DNA of 64,000 nt from Neobacillus bataviensis LMG 21833 (GTDB lineage Bacteria; Bacillota; Bacilli; Bacillales; Cytobacillaceae), in contig NZ_AJLS01000114.1 of assembly GCF_000307875.1 (NCBI RefSeq), forward strand, positions 124,001-188,000, given 5' to 3'. A program made the position numbers and the translations under genes. The notes under the pieces are model-generated. The model was not told the origin of the DNA, searched no databases, and worked only from the letters and a program-made list of their open reading frames with translations. Of this stretch, positions 9,321 to 19,591 are shown piece by piece (position 1 is the first letter of the stretch; every line of letters starts with the position of its first letter).

Positions 9321-9950
9321 TTAGATGTAAAGTCCGTTCGCATAAACGGCGGTCATGGTTTGGGCGATTTCTTCGACAGTTCCTTGGTGTTCATTGCGGA
9401 CGATTTCCCATAGGTACATTTCATTGGTGAAGAACCAGCCTCTGGCGACGAGCGAGTTGTTTAGTTCGGCTCTAGCAAGCCCGCAGGCTTGAGCAAATGC
9501 GATGTCCTTCGAGATCCGCTGAATGAATTTTTCGCGGATGGCTCTCCACTTTGTTGAAATGGAATGGGAAATCCCAATAGCTTGTTCAAACAACTGCATC
9601 ATTCTTCGCTCAGTTTCAGCCATTTTTAAAAATGCCGTTGCCTGCAAAAGGATAATCTGCCGGGCTTCTTCCTTTGTTTCTGGAACAAACGACACTTCGG
9701 CAATTTCATAAAATTTCTCCATAACATCATCCATCAAGACCATAAGAATTTCCTCTTTGCCTTCAAAATGAACATAAGCAGTACCATACCCAATCCCAGC
9801 CTTTTTGATCATTTGTGATATCGTTCCTTTTTGAAAACCTTCCTCAAGAAAAACTTCCCTGGCCGCTTCAAGCAGCTTTTGCTTTGTCTTTATGGAACGC
9901 AAATGACGTTTGTCGACCACATCAGGTTTTCCATGCATATCCATATCCAA
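9321..9950 (-). CDS. TetR-family transcriptional regulator, probable regulator of the kynurenine operon
   Basis: A 209-residue TetR-type repressor. The N-terminal helix-turn-helix spans about residues 20-66 (TISQMIKKAGIGYGTAYVHFEGKEEIL); the rest is an alpha-helical ligand domain without a recognised specificity. It is divergent from kynU with a 151-base spacer that contains an inverted repeat on the kynU -35 region, so control of the tryptophan degradation operon is likely. The effector could be tryptophan, kynurenine or an aromatic product; this is inference. GGGGGG precedes the start. Confidence 0.85.
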   Translation of the reverse strand: MDMDMHGKPDVVDKRHLRSIKTKQKLLEAAREVFLEEGFQKGTISQMIKKAGIGYGTAYVHFEGKEEILMVLMDDVMEKFYEIAEVSFVPETKEEARQIILLQATAFLKMAETERRMMQLFEQAIGISHSISTKWRAIREKFIQRISKDIAFAQACGLARAELNNSLVARGWFFTNEMYLWEIVRNEHQGTVEEIAQTMTAVYANGLYI

Positions 9951-10039
9951 ATCCCCCCGTACTTTCTACTATCAAGCATATAAGGATTTGTCCAAAAATA
10001 AAAGTGGTTACAACATTAGTAATTTTCTGAATTATAATG

Positions 10040-10069
10040 TTGACACGATGTCATGTTTATTGTTATAGT
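10040..10069 (+). promoter_or_regulatory. kynU promoter with overlapping operator dyad
   Basis: TTGACA (10040-10045) is followed after 17-18 bases by TTATAG/TATAGT (10063-10069). The 13-base dyad TGACACGATGTCA (10041-10053) covers the -35 and is a candidate site for the divergent TetR regulator. Confidence 0.6.
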
Positions 10070-10101
10070 TTCCTCAAGCAATAAAAAGGGGGAATATCAT
10101 A

Positions 10102-11376
10102 ATGATGCAACCGACTTTAGAGTATACCAAGCGGTTGGATAAGGAGGACTCGCTCAGTAAATTTCGCGAGGAATTTTATCTTAGGCAGGGTACGATTTAT
10201 ATGGACGGAAATTCGTTGGGACTGCTGTCGAAGCGGGCGGAACGGGCACTTCTCGAATCGGTAGAAGATTGGAAGGAACATGGAATTGATGGATGGACGA
10301 AAGGAAAACACCCATGGTTCGACCTTTCTGAGAGATTAGCAGATTTATTGGCACCGCTGGTAGGTGCTGCAACTGAAGAGGTAATTGTAACCGGTTCCAC
10401 GACTGTTAATCTTCATCAGCTGGTGGCAACATTTTATCAGCCGCAAGGAAAACGGACGAAAATTTTAGCGGATGAGCTGACATTTCCGTCTGATATTTAT
10501 GCACTGCAAAGCCAGCTTCGCATTCATGAGTATGATCCGGATCAGTATTTGATCCGTGTAAAAAGCAGGGACGGCCGCATAATTGAAGAGGAGGATATCA
10601 TTGAAGCGATGACCGATGAGGTTGCTTTAATTATTCTTCCAACGGTCCAGTATCGCAGCGGGCAAATCCTTGATATGAAACGGTTAACGGCAGAAGCTCA
10701 CAAGCGCGGAATATTAATTGGTTTTGACGGCTGCCATTCTGTCGGCGCAATTCCTCATTCATTTAGTGAATGGGATGTGGATTTTGCTTATTGGTGCAAT
10801 TACAAATATTTGAACGGCGGGCCGGGAAGTGTCGGCGGACTATATGTCAACCGCAAGCATTTTGGCACGAACCCAGGGTTGGCCGGATGGTTTGGATCCC
10901 GTAAGGACAAGCAGTTTGACCTTGAGCATACTTTCACACCTGCGGAAACGGCAGGAGCTTATCAAATTGGAACACCGCATGTGTTAAGCATGGCACCGCT
11001 GCTTGGCTCCCTGGAAATTTTCGTAGAAGCAGGAATTGAAAATATTCGTAAAAAATCGCTTGAGATTAATCAGTATTTTATGGATTTGATTGAGGTGGAG
11101 CTGACGGGACTTGGATTTGAAATTGGAAATCCGCGCACCGATGCGCGCCGAGGCGGCCATGTCTGCCTTGAGCATCCGGAAGCGGCACGAATCTGCAAAT
11201 CTTTGAAGGAAAACGGGATTATTCCGGATTTCCGTGCCCCGAACGTGATTCGTCTTGCACCAATTGCGCTATATACTTCCTATGAAGATGTTTGGAACGT
11301 AGTTCAGATTTTGAAAAAGATTATGCTTGAGAAACAATATGAGAAGTTTGCGAATGGACGGGAAATTGTGGCGTAA
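10102..11376 (+). CDS. kynU: Kynureninase
   Basis: A 424-residue PLP enzyme of aminotransferase fold class V. It cleaves kynurenine to anthranilate and alanine. Kynureninase hallmarks are [13 protein letters not shown] near the N-terminus, the segment [12 protein letters not shown] that binds PLP phosphate, [10 protein letters not shown], and the lysine in [14 protein letters not shown] that forms the Schiff base. Length is normal. GGGGGAATATCATA precedes tandem ATG codons (10102 and 10105). It is first in an operon with a permease, kynA and kynB; together these convert tryptophan to anthranilate. Confidence 0.95.
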   Translation: MMQPTLEYTKRLDKEDSLSKFREEFYLRQGTIYMDGNSLGLLSKRAERALLESVEDWKEHGIDGWTKGKHPWFDLSERLADLLAPLVGAATEEVIVTGSTTVNLHQLVATFYQPQGKRTKILADELTFPSDIYALQSQLRIHEYDPDQYLIRVKSRDGRIIEEEDIIEAMTDEVALIILPTVQYRSGQILDMKRLTAEAHKRGILIGFDGCHSVGAIPHSFSEWDVDFAYWCNYKYLNGGPGSVGGLYVNRKHFGTNPGLAGWFGSRKDKQFDLEHTFTPAETAGAYQIGTPHVLSMAPLLGSLEIFVEAGIENIRKKSLEINQYFMDLIEVELTGLGFEIGNPRTDARRGGHVCLEHPEAARICKSLKENGIIPDFRAPNVIRLAPIALYTSYEDVWNVVQILKKIMLEKQYEKFANGREIVA

Positions 11377-11381
11377 ATTTA

Positions 11382-11434
11382 TTCGCGGATAAACGGCCCA
11401 GATCCGCGGATAAAACCCAAAAATTCGTGGATAA
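11382..11434 (+). repeat. Three units of a 21-base-period GGATAA repeat
   Basis: TTCGCGGATAA (11382), TCCGCGGATAA (11403) and TTCGTGGATAA (11424) are spaced exactly 21 bases apart in the kynU-permease gap. It may be an intercistronic repeat; function unknown. Confidence 0.65.
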
Positions 11435-11527
11435 CGTATTATTTTACAATTTTAAAAAAGCCGCGGTGCCAAAAAACGACACTGCGTCTTCCAAAAAAAA
11501 CTTCGAACAAAGGAAAGGTGGGGACTT

Positions 11528-12916
11528 ATGGAGAATAACATGGAAAAGGGATTAAAGCGGGAGTTAAAAACAAAGGAGCTGACGATGATTGCGATGGGGT
11601 GTGCCATCGGAACCGGTCTGTTCCTCGGAAGCGGTCTTGCCATCAGTACAGCAGGGCCAGGGGTGCTGATCAGTTATGCACTTGGGGCGTTTATTGTGTT
11701 GCTTCTTATGGGCTGCTTAGCAGAAATGACAGTTGCTCATCCATCATCAGGTTCATTTGGACTTATAGCCGAAAAGTACATTCACCCGATGGCTGGTTAT
11801 CTCGTCCGCTATTCCTACTGGGTTGCCAATGTATTGGCAGTCGGTGTTGAAGTCAGTGCGATTGCCGTCTATATGAAATACTGGTTCCCGGGAGTTCCGG
11901 GTATCGTTTGGATTTTGCTGTTTGGAGCCGTGCTAATTTATGTAAACGCTACCAGCGTACACACTTTTGCCACCTTTGAATACTGGTTTTCGATGATTAA
12001 AATTAGTGCGATTGTTGGTTTTATTTTACTAGGAGCCTATGTTTTGTTTGGGTCCTCAGGCGGTTCCAAGCTGGGGCCTGAAAATTTCACAAATGACGGT
12101 GGATTTCTTCCGTTTGGATTTAAGGGTGTATGGATTGCTGTCTTTATTTCTCTTTTTAGCTTTTTAGGAACCGAATTGATTGCCGTGACCGCAGGCGAAG
12201 CAAAGGATCCTGATGTTGCCGTACCAAAAGCATTGAAGGCAACAGTATTCCGTCTTTCTACCTTTTATGTCATAACGCTCGCCATCATGTTGATGATTGT
12301 TCCATGGAAAAGTGCAGGTGTGGATAAAAGCCCATTTGTAAAAGTAATGGAGATTTTAAACATCCCTGGTGCGTCCGGAATTATGAATTTTATTATTTTA
12401 ACCGCAGCATTATCGGCAATGAACAGCCAATTGTATGCATCAACAAGAATGGTATTTTCCTTGTCACAGTCAAAATTTGCTCCTGCTATTTTCAGCAGAA
12501 TCAATAAAAAAGGTGTGCCGCACACAGCACTGGCTGTTTCTGCCCTTGGTATTATTGTAGCCGCCGTGGTTAGTGCGGTTTTCCCGGGAACTTCCTATGC
12601 CTTCATGATGGGGATTTCCATGTTCGGTGCGATTTTTACTTGGTTAATGGTGTTTATCTCGCATTTATTTTTTCGAAAAGTGTGGGAAAAATCAGGCGGC
12701 CGCAAGCTGCCAGTGAGAATGATTGGTTTCCCATATTTGACTGTTCTTGGGGCGTTTCTGTTGGTAAGTCTGATGGTAACCACTTGGTTTACACCTTTTA
12801 AAATTTTACTTCAGTTCGGCATCCCATGGCTTGTGTTTTTAACGATTGTGTATTTCGTTTTTCATAAAAAAAGAGTGGATACAGCTTCCCAACAGGATAT
12901 GGTGGTAGAAGATTAA
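11528..12916 (+). CDS. APC-superfamily amino acid permease, probable tryptophan or aromatic amino acid transporter
   Basis: A 462-residue permease with about 12 hydrophobic segments. The N-terminal KELTMIAMGCAIGTGLFLGSG is the conserved first-helix motif of the amino acid transporter family (AAT group, related to GABA and aromatic amino acid permeases). Position between kynU and kynA suggests that it brings in tryptophan for degradation; export of anthranilate is less likely for this family. The substrate is inferred from context only. AAAGGTGGGG precedes the ATG. Confidence 0.88.
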   Translation: MENNMEKGLKRELKTKELTMIAMGCAIGTGLFLGSGLAISTAGPGVLISYALGAFIVLLLMGCLAEMTVAHPSSGSFGLIAEKYIHPMAGYLVRYSYWVANVLAVGVEVSAIAVYMKYWFPGVPGIVWILLFGAVLIYVNATSVHTFATFEYWFSMIKISAIVGFILLGAYVLFGSSGGSKLGPENFTNDGGFLPFGFKGVWIAVFISLFSFLGTELIAVTAGEAKDPDVAVPKALKATVFRLSTFYVITLAIMLMIVPWKSAGVDKSPFVKVMEILNIPGASGIMNFIILTAALSAMNSQLYASTRMVFSLSQSKFAPAIFSRINKKGVPHTALAVSALGIIVAAVVSAVFPGTSYAFMMGISMFGAIFTWLMVFISHLFFRKVWEKSGGRKLPVRMIGFPYLTVLGAFLLVSLMVTTWFTPFKILLQFGIPWLVFLTIVYFVFHKKRVDTASQQDMVVED

Positions 12917-12939
12917 TCGAGCTTTAGGAGGTCAATAAA

Positions 12940-13779
12940 ATGGAAAACTTAGTGAATAAAAACTTAGAAAAAGGCATTCAATTAGACTTTCAAAAAGAAA
13001 TGTCTTATGGCGATTATCTTCACCTTGATAAAATTTTATCGAGCCAGCATCGGCTTTCGAGCCACCATGATGAAATGTTGTTTATTATCATCCATCAGAC
13101 GAGTGAGCTGTGGATGAAGTTGATTTTGCATGAAGTGAATGCGGCCATTGAGTGTATCCGCCGCAATGAATTGGAGCCTTCGTTTAAAATGTTGTCGCGT
13201 GTTTCGCGGATTCAGCAGCAGCTGATTCAGTCGTGGAGTGTTCTGTCGACCCTGACTCCATCCGAGTATATGCAATTCCGTGATAAACTTGGTCATTCCT
13301 CAGGATTTCAATCCTATCAAAATCGCTTGATTGAGTTTGCGTTAGGAAACAAGAACGCTCGGACTCTTGCTGTCTATCAGCATCAGCCTGAGTTGTATCC
13401 GGTGATGGTGGGGGCTTTAAACGAGCCGAGTATATATGATGCTGCGATTTCTGCGCTTGTGGCGCATGGGTTATCGGTGGATGAAGAAGCGCTAAACCGT
13501 GATTGGTCGCAAAATTATGAACCGAATGCGAGTGTCGAGGCGGCATGGCTAACTGTGTACCGTAATACAGACCAATATTGGGATTTGTATGAGCTGGCGG
13601 AGAAGTTGGTGGATATCGGCAACCAGCAGCAGCTCTGGCGTTTTAATCATATGACAACAGTGGAAAGAATTATTGGTAATAAAATAGGAACTGGCGGTTC
13701 GTCTGGGGTTACATATTTAAAAAAAGTGCTGGATCACCAATTTTTCCCTGAGTTGTTGAGTTTGCGGACGAAGCTGTAG
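12940..13779 (+). CDS. kynA: Tryptophan 2,3-dioxygenase
   Basis: A 279-residue haem enzyme that opens the indole ring of tryptophan to N-formylkynurenine. Family signatures include [11 protein letters not shown] near residues 25-35, [23 protein letters not shown] (about 43-65), [19 protein letters not shown], and the C-terminal [13 protein letters not shown]. The family-typical haem histidine lies in the region near VERIIG. It starts 23 bases after the permease with AGGAGG upstream and is followed by kynB after 50 bases. Confidence 0.96.
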   Translation: MENLVNKNLEKGIQLDFQKEMSYGDYLHLDKILSSQHRLSSHHDEMLFIIIHQTSELWMKLILHEVNAAIECIRRNELEPSFKMLSRVSRIQQQLIQSWSVLSTLTPSEYMQFRDKLGHSSGFQSYQNRLIEFALGNKNARTLAVYQHQPELYPVMVGALNEPSIYDAAISALVAHGLSVDEEALNRDWSQNYEPNASVEAAWLTVYRNTDQYWDLYELAEKLVDIGNQQQLWRFNHMTTVERIIGNKIGTGGSSGVTYLKKVLDHQFFPELLSLRTKL

Positions 13780-13829
13780 GTTGTGCGTCTTAACAAAAAT
13801 CATAAAAAGTAGACTAGGAGGATATTCAC

Positions 13830-14453
13830 ATGTATCCTTGGATTGATATTTCACAAAGGCTAGAAAACCAAATCGCTGTCTGGCCGGGAGACACTCCGTT
13901 TATATACAAAGTCAATTGGAGTAAAGCAGAAAGCGGTTCGGTCAATGTCGGGCAAATCACGATGAGCACCCATACCGGTACCCATATTGATGCCCCGTTC
14001 CATTTCGATGACAATGGAAAAAAAGTCATCGATCTTGACGTGAATCTTTACATTGGCAAGGCCCGTGTGATTCATTTGCCGAACCCGTCATCGATTGGGA
14101 TAAAAGAACTATCCGGCTATGAGCTTGACGGAGTAACCCGGCTGTTAATCCGAACCGATTTCTGGAAGGATCGGCAACAGTTTCCAAACACAATTCCAGA
14201 GATTGAACCCGAACTAGCCTCCAATTTAGCAAAGCTCGGCGTCCGTCTCCTTGGACTTGATTTACCATCGGTCGACCCGATTGACAGCAAAGAACTCACT
14301 GCACACCACGAACTAACCCGCTATGGAATCCATATCCTAGAGGGATTGGTATTAGACCACGTGGAACAGGGAGAATATGAATTAGCCGCTCTCCCCCTGC
14401 CAATTGTAGAAGCTGACGGAAGCCCAGTCCGTGCGGTAGTACGGAAAACCTAA
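13830..14453 (+). CDS. kynB: Kynurenine formamidase (cyclase family)
   Basis: A 207-residue metal-dependent hydrolase of the cyclase family that removes the formyl group from N-formylkynurenine. The metal-binding signature STHTGTHIDAPFHF lies at about residues 49-62, with downstream GLDLPSVDP and HHELTRYGIHILEGL typical of bacterial KynB. Length matches B. cereus-type KynB. AGGAGG precedes the ATG. As the last gene of the operon it completes tryptophan-formylkynurenine-kynurenine-anthranilate. Confidence 0.96.
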   Translation: MYPWIDISQRLENQIAVWPGDTPFIYKVNWSKAESGSVNVGQITMSTHTGTHIDAPFHFDDNGKKVIDLDVNLYIGKARVIHLPNPSSIGIKELSGYELDGVTRLLIRTDFWKDRQQFPNTIPEIEPELASNLAKLGVRLLGLDLPSVDPIDSKELTAHHELTRYGIHILEGLVLDHVEQGEYELAALPLPIVEADGSPVRAVVRKT

Positions 14454-14488
14454 AATCGGCAAAATTCGGGTGATGCCCGAGACAAAAG

Positions 14489-14570
14489 GGTGTCAGGCAC
14501 CATTTATGTACAGTATTCCGCCTAAGGTGGACACTTAAGAAAGGCATTATCCATTGGATGATGCTTTTTT
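14489..14570 (+). repeat. Long repeat unit with terminator hairpin, after kynB
   Basis: Second copy of the element at 9207: the 13-mer (14489-14501), a GTGGACAC end, and GGCATTATCC/GGATGATGC followed by TTTTTT (14543-14570). It serves as the kyn operon terminator. Confidence 0.88.
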
Positions 14571-14598
14571 GCTGTTTTTTAAGATTAATTTTCGTCTT

Positions 14599-14640
14599 TT
14601 TTTAGTAAAATTTTTAGTAAAAATATTGTTAAATTATACT
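14599..14640 (+). promoter_or_regulatory. galK promoter with tandem 12-mer, candidate GalR operator
   Basis: TTTTTAGTAAAA occurs twice head to tail (14599-14610, 14611-14622). A -10 TATACT lies at 14635-14640, so the second copy covers the -35 position. The near-palindromic, AT-rich repeats suit a LacI-family repressor, and galR is in the operon. Confidence 0.5.
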
Positions 14641-14702
14641 TATGGAGGTAGAATAAAGATAGAAAAAACCACAGGGATTACATCCATTGGAGGGACATTA
14701 AA

Positions 14703-15878
14703 ATGAACGTTTCGACACTAAACAAAACATTTAATGAAATATTTGCTGCGGCACCTGAGAAGGCTTTCTTTGCCCCAGGCCGGATTAATTTAATTGGCGA
14801 ACATACCGATTATAATGGCGGATATGTATTTCCATGTGCAATTACATACGGAACCTATGCGGTTGCGAGAAAGTGTGAAGACAAAAAAGTCCGCTTGTAC
14901 TCGGAAAATTTTCCCGATAAAGGGATTATTGAGTTTAACTTAAACCAATTAGATTACGATAGAGAACACAATTGGGCAAACTATCCCAAAGGAATGATTC
15001 GCTACATGATTGAAGCTGGGTATGAAGTTCCATCAGGCTTTGAGTGTGTCATACAGGGCAATATTCCAAATGGTGCAGGGCTTTCATCTTCTGCTTCTAT
15101 TGAAATATTAACAGGAGTCCTTGTTGCTGGACTGTTTGGATTGGAGATTCCACGGATTGATCTCATCAAGCTGGGTAAAAAGGTTGAGAATGAATTTATC
15201 GGTGTAAATAGCGGCATTATGGATCAATTTGCGGTTGGAATGGGTAAAAAGGATGCAGGAATTTTACTAGATTGCCAGACACTTACATATGAATACGCAC
15301 CGATTCAATTGGAAAATCACAAAATCATCATTATGAATACAAACAAGCGCAGGGAGTTGGCGGATTCAAAATACAACGAACGCAGATCGGAATGCGAGGA
15401 AGCATTAGCCCAGCTTCAGCGTAAACTTCCAATTGAAGCACTCGGACAGCTTTCTGAGTCCGAATTTGAAGAAAACCAATCTTTAATAACCAATGAAACT
15501 GTCCGCAAGCGGGCAAAACATGCTGTTTATGAAAATGTAAGAACATTGAGGGCGTTAGAAAAATTGAAAGCTGGAAATCTAGAGGCATTCGGCCAATTGA
15601 TGAATCAATCGCACATTTCTCTCCGTGACGACTATGAAGTAACGGGGCTAGAACTTGATACGCTAGTGGAGGCTGCTTGGAGGCAACCCGGGGTAATAGG
15701 TGCCAGGATGACAGGAGCTGGGTTCGGTGGTTGTGCTATCGCCATCGTAGAAAACGTAGAAGTTGAAAACTTTATTGCCAACGTGGGTGCTGTGTATCTT
15801 GAAAAGATTGGTTACAAGGCAGAATGTTATGTGGCCAGTATTGGCGATGGGGCAAAAGAAATTGAATTAGTGTCCTAA
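14703..15878 (+). CDS. galK: Galactokinase
   Basis: A 391-residue GHMP-family kinase that phosphorylates alpha-D-galactose at C1. The galactokinase signature GRINLIGEHTDYNGGYVFP is at about residues 27-45, the ATP-binding GHMP motif PNGAGLSSSASIE at about 122-134, and the third motif GARMTGAGFGGCAIA near residue 336. Length is normal. GGAGGG precedes the ATG. First gene of galK-galT-galM-galR, which are closely spaced and probably one transcript. Confidence 0.97.
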   Translation: MNVSTLNKTFNEIFAAAPEKAFFAPGRINLIGEHTDYNGGYVFPCAITYGTYAVARKCEDKKVRLYSENFPDKGIIEFNLNQLDYDREHNWANYPKGMIRYMIEAGYEVPSGFECVIQGNIPNGAGLSSSASIEILTGVLVAGLFGLEIPRIDLIKLGKKVENEFIGVNSGIMDQFAVGMGKKDAGILLDCQTLTYEYAPIQLENHKIIIMNTNKRRELADSKYNERRSECEEALAQLQRKLPIEALGQLSESEFEENQSLITNETVRKRAKHAVYENVRTLRALEKLKAGNLEAFGQLMNQSHISLRDDYEVTGLELDTLVEAAWRQPGVIGARMTGAGFGGCAIAIVENVEVENFIANVGAVYLEKIGYKAECYVASIGDGAKEIELVS

Positions 15879-15904
15879 TAGTAACTAAGAATGGGGGGAT
15901 TAAG

Positions 15905-17392
15905 ATGATATTTCAATATATCCACCAATTGATCACACAAGCGTTAACTACTCAATTAATTGAGCTAGAAGACGAAATGTATGCACGGAATCAAGTTCTG
16001 TCACTCCTTCATTTACCAGAATATAAGGAAACTGAAGCAGCAGTGAACATGGATATGGATATTCCTGATCTGCTTGAAAGCATTGTTGATTATGCCTGCG
16101 AACAGGGAATTATTGAAGATCTTTTTGACGAAAAAGAAATCTTTTCTAGTAAAATTATGAATTGTTTTATTGCCAGACCTTCCAGTGTGAATCAGTTCTT
16201 TTACGAAAAATATCAACAGGATCCACATGAGGCCACACGGTACTTTTATGAGTTAAGCAAAAATAGCAACTATATCCAGATGAAGCGAATTCGTCAAAAT
16301 ATCGAGTACAAAGCCGCCACGGAATACGGCGATTTAGACATTACCATTAATCTATCGAAGCCGGAAAAGGATCCAAAGAGTATCGAACTTGAGCGTGCAA
16401 TCCAAAAGTCGGACTATCCGAAATGCCTCCTCTGTATTGAAAATGAGGGATATGCAGGAAGAGTCGGCCACCCTGCCCGCTCCAATCATCGGATGATTCG
16501 GGTGAATTTAGTGGAGGAGAACTGGTATCTGCAATATTCTCCATATGTCTACTATAACGAGCATTGTATTGTTTTATCGGAAAAACATACAGATATGAAA
16601 ATCAGCCCGGCAACATTTGCCAGACTTTTATCCTTTGTTGAGCAATTTCCACATTACTTTTTGGGTTCTAATGCAGACATTCCAATTGTGGGAGGCTCGA
16701 TTTTATCACATGAGCATTACCAAGGCGGGAATTATCAATTTGCGATGGCGAAGGCGGAAGATGACTGGACGTTTACAATGGAAAATTTCCCGGAAGTGGA
16801 TTGTGCTGTTGTCAAATGGCCAATGTCGGTGATCCGTTTGCGTTCAAAAGATGTCGAAGTGCTTGTAGAAGCGGGGGCCCATATTTTAGCCAACTGGAAA
16901 AATTACAGTGATGAAATGGTAGGTATATTGGCGAAAACAGGTGCGACACCGCATAACACGATTACACCGATTGCTCGTAAGAATGGTGACCTTTTTGAAC
17001 TAGATTTGGTTCTTCGCAACAACCGGACGAGTGAGGAACATCCACTGGGTGTCTTCCATCCACATGCCGATGTGCATCATATTAAAAAAGAAAACATTGG
17101 CCTGATTGAGGTGATGGGTCTTGCCGTGTTACCGGCACGCTTGAAAACGGAAATTGAAGAGGTAGAAAAATTCATCCTTGGCAGGGACGATGCACAGGTT
17201 GCCGACTATCATGTAAGTTGGGCGGAAGAATTAAAGGCTCGCTATCAGGCTGTTGTCGACAATGACAACGTGGAAGCAATTGTGCGGGAAGAAGTAGGGA
17301 AAAAGTTTTTGAGAGTACTAGAAGATGCCGGGGTATTTAAGCGGGATGAAGAGGGGGCAGCTGGATTCCTGCGCTTTATTAAGTCATTATGA
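15905..17392 (+). CDS. galT: Galactose-1-phosphate uridylyltransferase, class II
   Basis: A 495-residue member of the long Firmicute-type (class II) GalT family, which transfers UMP from UDP-glucose to galactose 1-phosphate. Recognisable segments are YPKCLLCIENEGYAGRVGHPARSNHR (two cysteines, about residues 174-200), GGSILSHEHYQGGNY with the HEHYQGG active-site region, and TPHNTITPIARK. It starts 26 bases after galK with GGGGGG upstream. UDP-galactose made here needs GalE, which is not in the window. Confidence 0.95.
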   Translation: MIFQYIHQLITQALTTQLIELEDEMYARNQVLSLLHLPEYKETEAAVNMDMDIPDLLESIVDYACEQGIIEDLFDEKEIFSSKIMNCFIARPSSVNQFFYEKYQQDPHEATRYFYELSKNSNYIQMKRIRQNIEYKAATEYGDLDITINLSKPEKDPKSIELERAIQKSDYPKCLLCIENEGYAGRVGHPARSNHRMIRVNLVEENWYLQYSPYVYYNEHCIVLSEKHTDMKISPATFARLLSFVEQFPHYFLGSNADIPIVGGSILSHEHYQGGNYQFAMAKAEDDWTFTMENFPEVDCAVVKWPMSVIRLRSKDVEVLVEAGAHILANWKNYSDEMVGILAKTGATPHNTITPIARKNGDLFELDLVLRNNRTSEEHPLGVFHPHADVHHIKKENIGLIEVMGLAVLPARLKTEIEEVEKFILGRDDAQVADYHVSWAEELKARYQAVVDNDNVEAIVREEVGKKFLRVLEDAGVFKRDEEGAAGFLRFIKSL

Positions 17393-17413
17393 AAAGTAAG
17401 GAAGTGAGTATAA

Positions 17414-18472
17414 ATGAAAATTGAAGAAAGAGTATTTGGCAATTACGAAGGTACATCCGTCATAGAATATTCCCTTATCAACGATTCAGGCATGACCGTC
17501 CACTGTCTAAATTACGGTTGTGTGATTACAAAAATAATTGTCCCTGACCGTCATGGCAATTTTGAAAATGTGGTGCTTGGATTTGAAGAGTTTGAGGATT
17601 ACGTAGAATTGTCCCCATACTTTGGGGCGGTTGTTGGTCGAGTGGCGGGCAGAATCAAAGATGCTAGGTTTGAACTGGACGGTAATGAGTACCTCCTTGC
17701 GGACAATGAGCACCCCAACCATATACATGGTGGGAGAAAGGGCCTTAGTTCAGTAGTTTGGGAGACAGAATTCATACAAGAGGAAAATGCAGTTGGCGTG
17801 AAATTTGTGTACCATAGTCCAGATGGGGAAGAAGGATACCCTGGCAATTTAGACACAACGGTCACATATCTTTTAAATAATAAAAATGAATTAATCACTA
17901 CCTTTGAAGGAAAAACTGATCAAACGACAATCGTCAATTTAACCAATCATTCCTACTATAATCTAAGCGGCAATTTAAAGAGAGATTGTTCTGAGCATAT
18001 TTTAAAGCTGGATAGTAATCGTTTTTTAGAGCTAGCCCCTGATCTGATTCCAACAGGGCAAGTGTTGAATTCGAAGAATACCTCATTTGATTTTCAATAC
18101 GGCCGCAGATTATTGTCGGGGATTAATTCGACGCATCCGCAAAATATACTTGTGGGGAACGGGTATGATCATCCGCTTATTTTTACAAAAGAGGGTGAAA
18201 ATCAGATTGTATTAAGTGATGAGGAAAGTGGCCGCACAATGCTAGTCACTACGAACCAGCCGTGTGTGGTGCTCTATACATCCAATCAATTAGAAGCTCC
18301 TTTTTCGATCTCGGGTGTTCGGGCAAGAAAATATTTGGGTGTTTGCCTTGAAACACAAGGACTGCCTGATGCTATTCATCATCCAGAGTTTCCGTCTGTT
18401 ATTTTACAGCCGGAGGAAGTATACTATTCCACAACAACGTATCGTTTCTTTTCTAACACAATAGGAGACTGA
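17414..18472 (+). CDS. galM: Aldose 1-epimerase (galactose mutarotase)
   Basis: A 352-residue cytoplasmic mutarotase that equilibrates alpha- and beta-D-galactose so that galactokinase receives the alpha form. Family motifs include YFGAVVGRVAGRIKDARF (about residues 57-74), NHIHGG, NLTNHSYYNLSG with the catalytic histidine, YDHPLIF, and the C-terminal CLETQGLPDAIHHPEFPS containing the catalytic glutamate. It follows galT after 21 bases and is followed by galR after 4 bases, indicating translational coupling. Confidence 0.95.
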   Translation: MKIEERVFGNYEGTSVIEYSLINDSGMTVHCLNYGCVITKIIVPDRHGNFENVVLGFEEFEDYVELSPYFGAVVGRVAGRIKDARFELDGNEYLLADNEHPNHIHGGRKGLSSVVWETEFIQEENAVGVKFVYHSPDGEEGYPGNLDTTVTYLLNNKNELITTFEGKTDQTTIVNLTNHSYYNLSGNLKRDCSEHILKLDSNRFLELAPDLIPTGQVLNSKNTSFDFQYGRRLLSGINSTHPQNILVGNGYDHPLIFTKEGENQIVLSDEESGRTMLVTTNQPCVVLYTSNQLEAPFSISGVRARKYLGVCLETQGLPDAIHHPEFPSVILQPEEVYYSTTTYRFFSNTIGD

Positions 18473-18476
18473 TTGA

Positions 18477-19466
<990 letters not shown>

Positions 19467-19467
19467 T

Positions 19468-19499
19468 CAAAAACCCGTCAAATATTTGGCGGGTTTTTG
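19468..19499 (+). terminator. gal operon terminator
   Basis: CAAAAACCCGTCAAA pairs with TTGGCGGGTTTTTG, ending in a T run, directly after the galR stop. Confidence 0.9.
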
Positions 19500-19502
19500 G
19501 TA

Positions 19503-19559
19503 TTGTCGAATTTTCGGATGTTCCGTATAATGTTTTTATCTAGGTTGGCAGCGGTTACA
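19503..19559 (+). promoter_or_regulatory. Promoter and cre-like site of the sugar-sensing operon
   Basis: TTGTCG (19503-19508) and TATAAT (19526-19531) are 17 bases apart. TGGCAGCGGTTACA (19546-19559) matches the CcpA cre consensus at 12 of 14 positions and lies downstream of the -10, where CcpA would repress. Confidence 0.6.
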
Positions 19560-19591
19560 TGTGCAGAAGGCAGAGGAATTGGGGATGTTCT

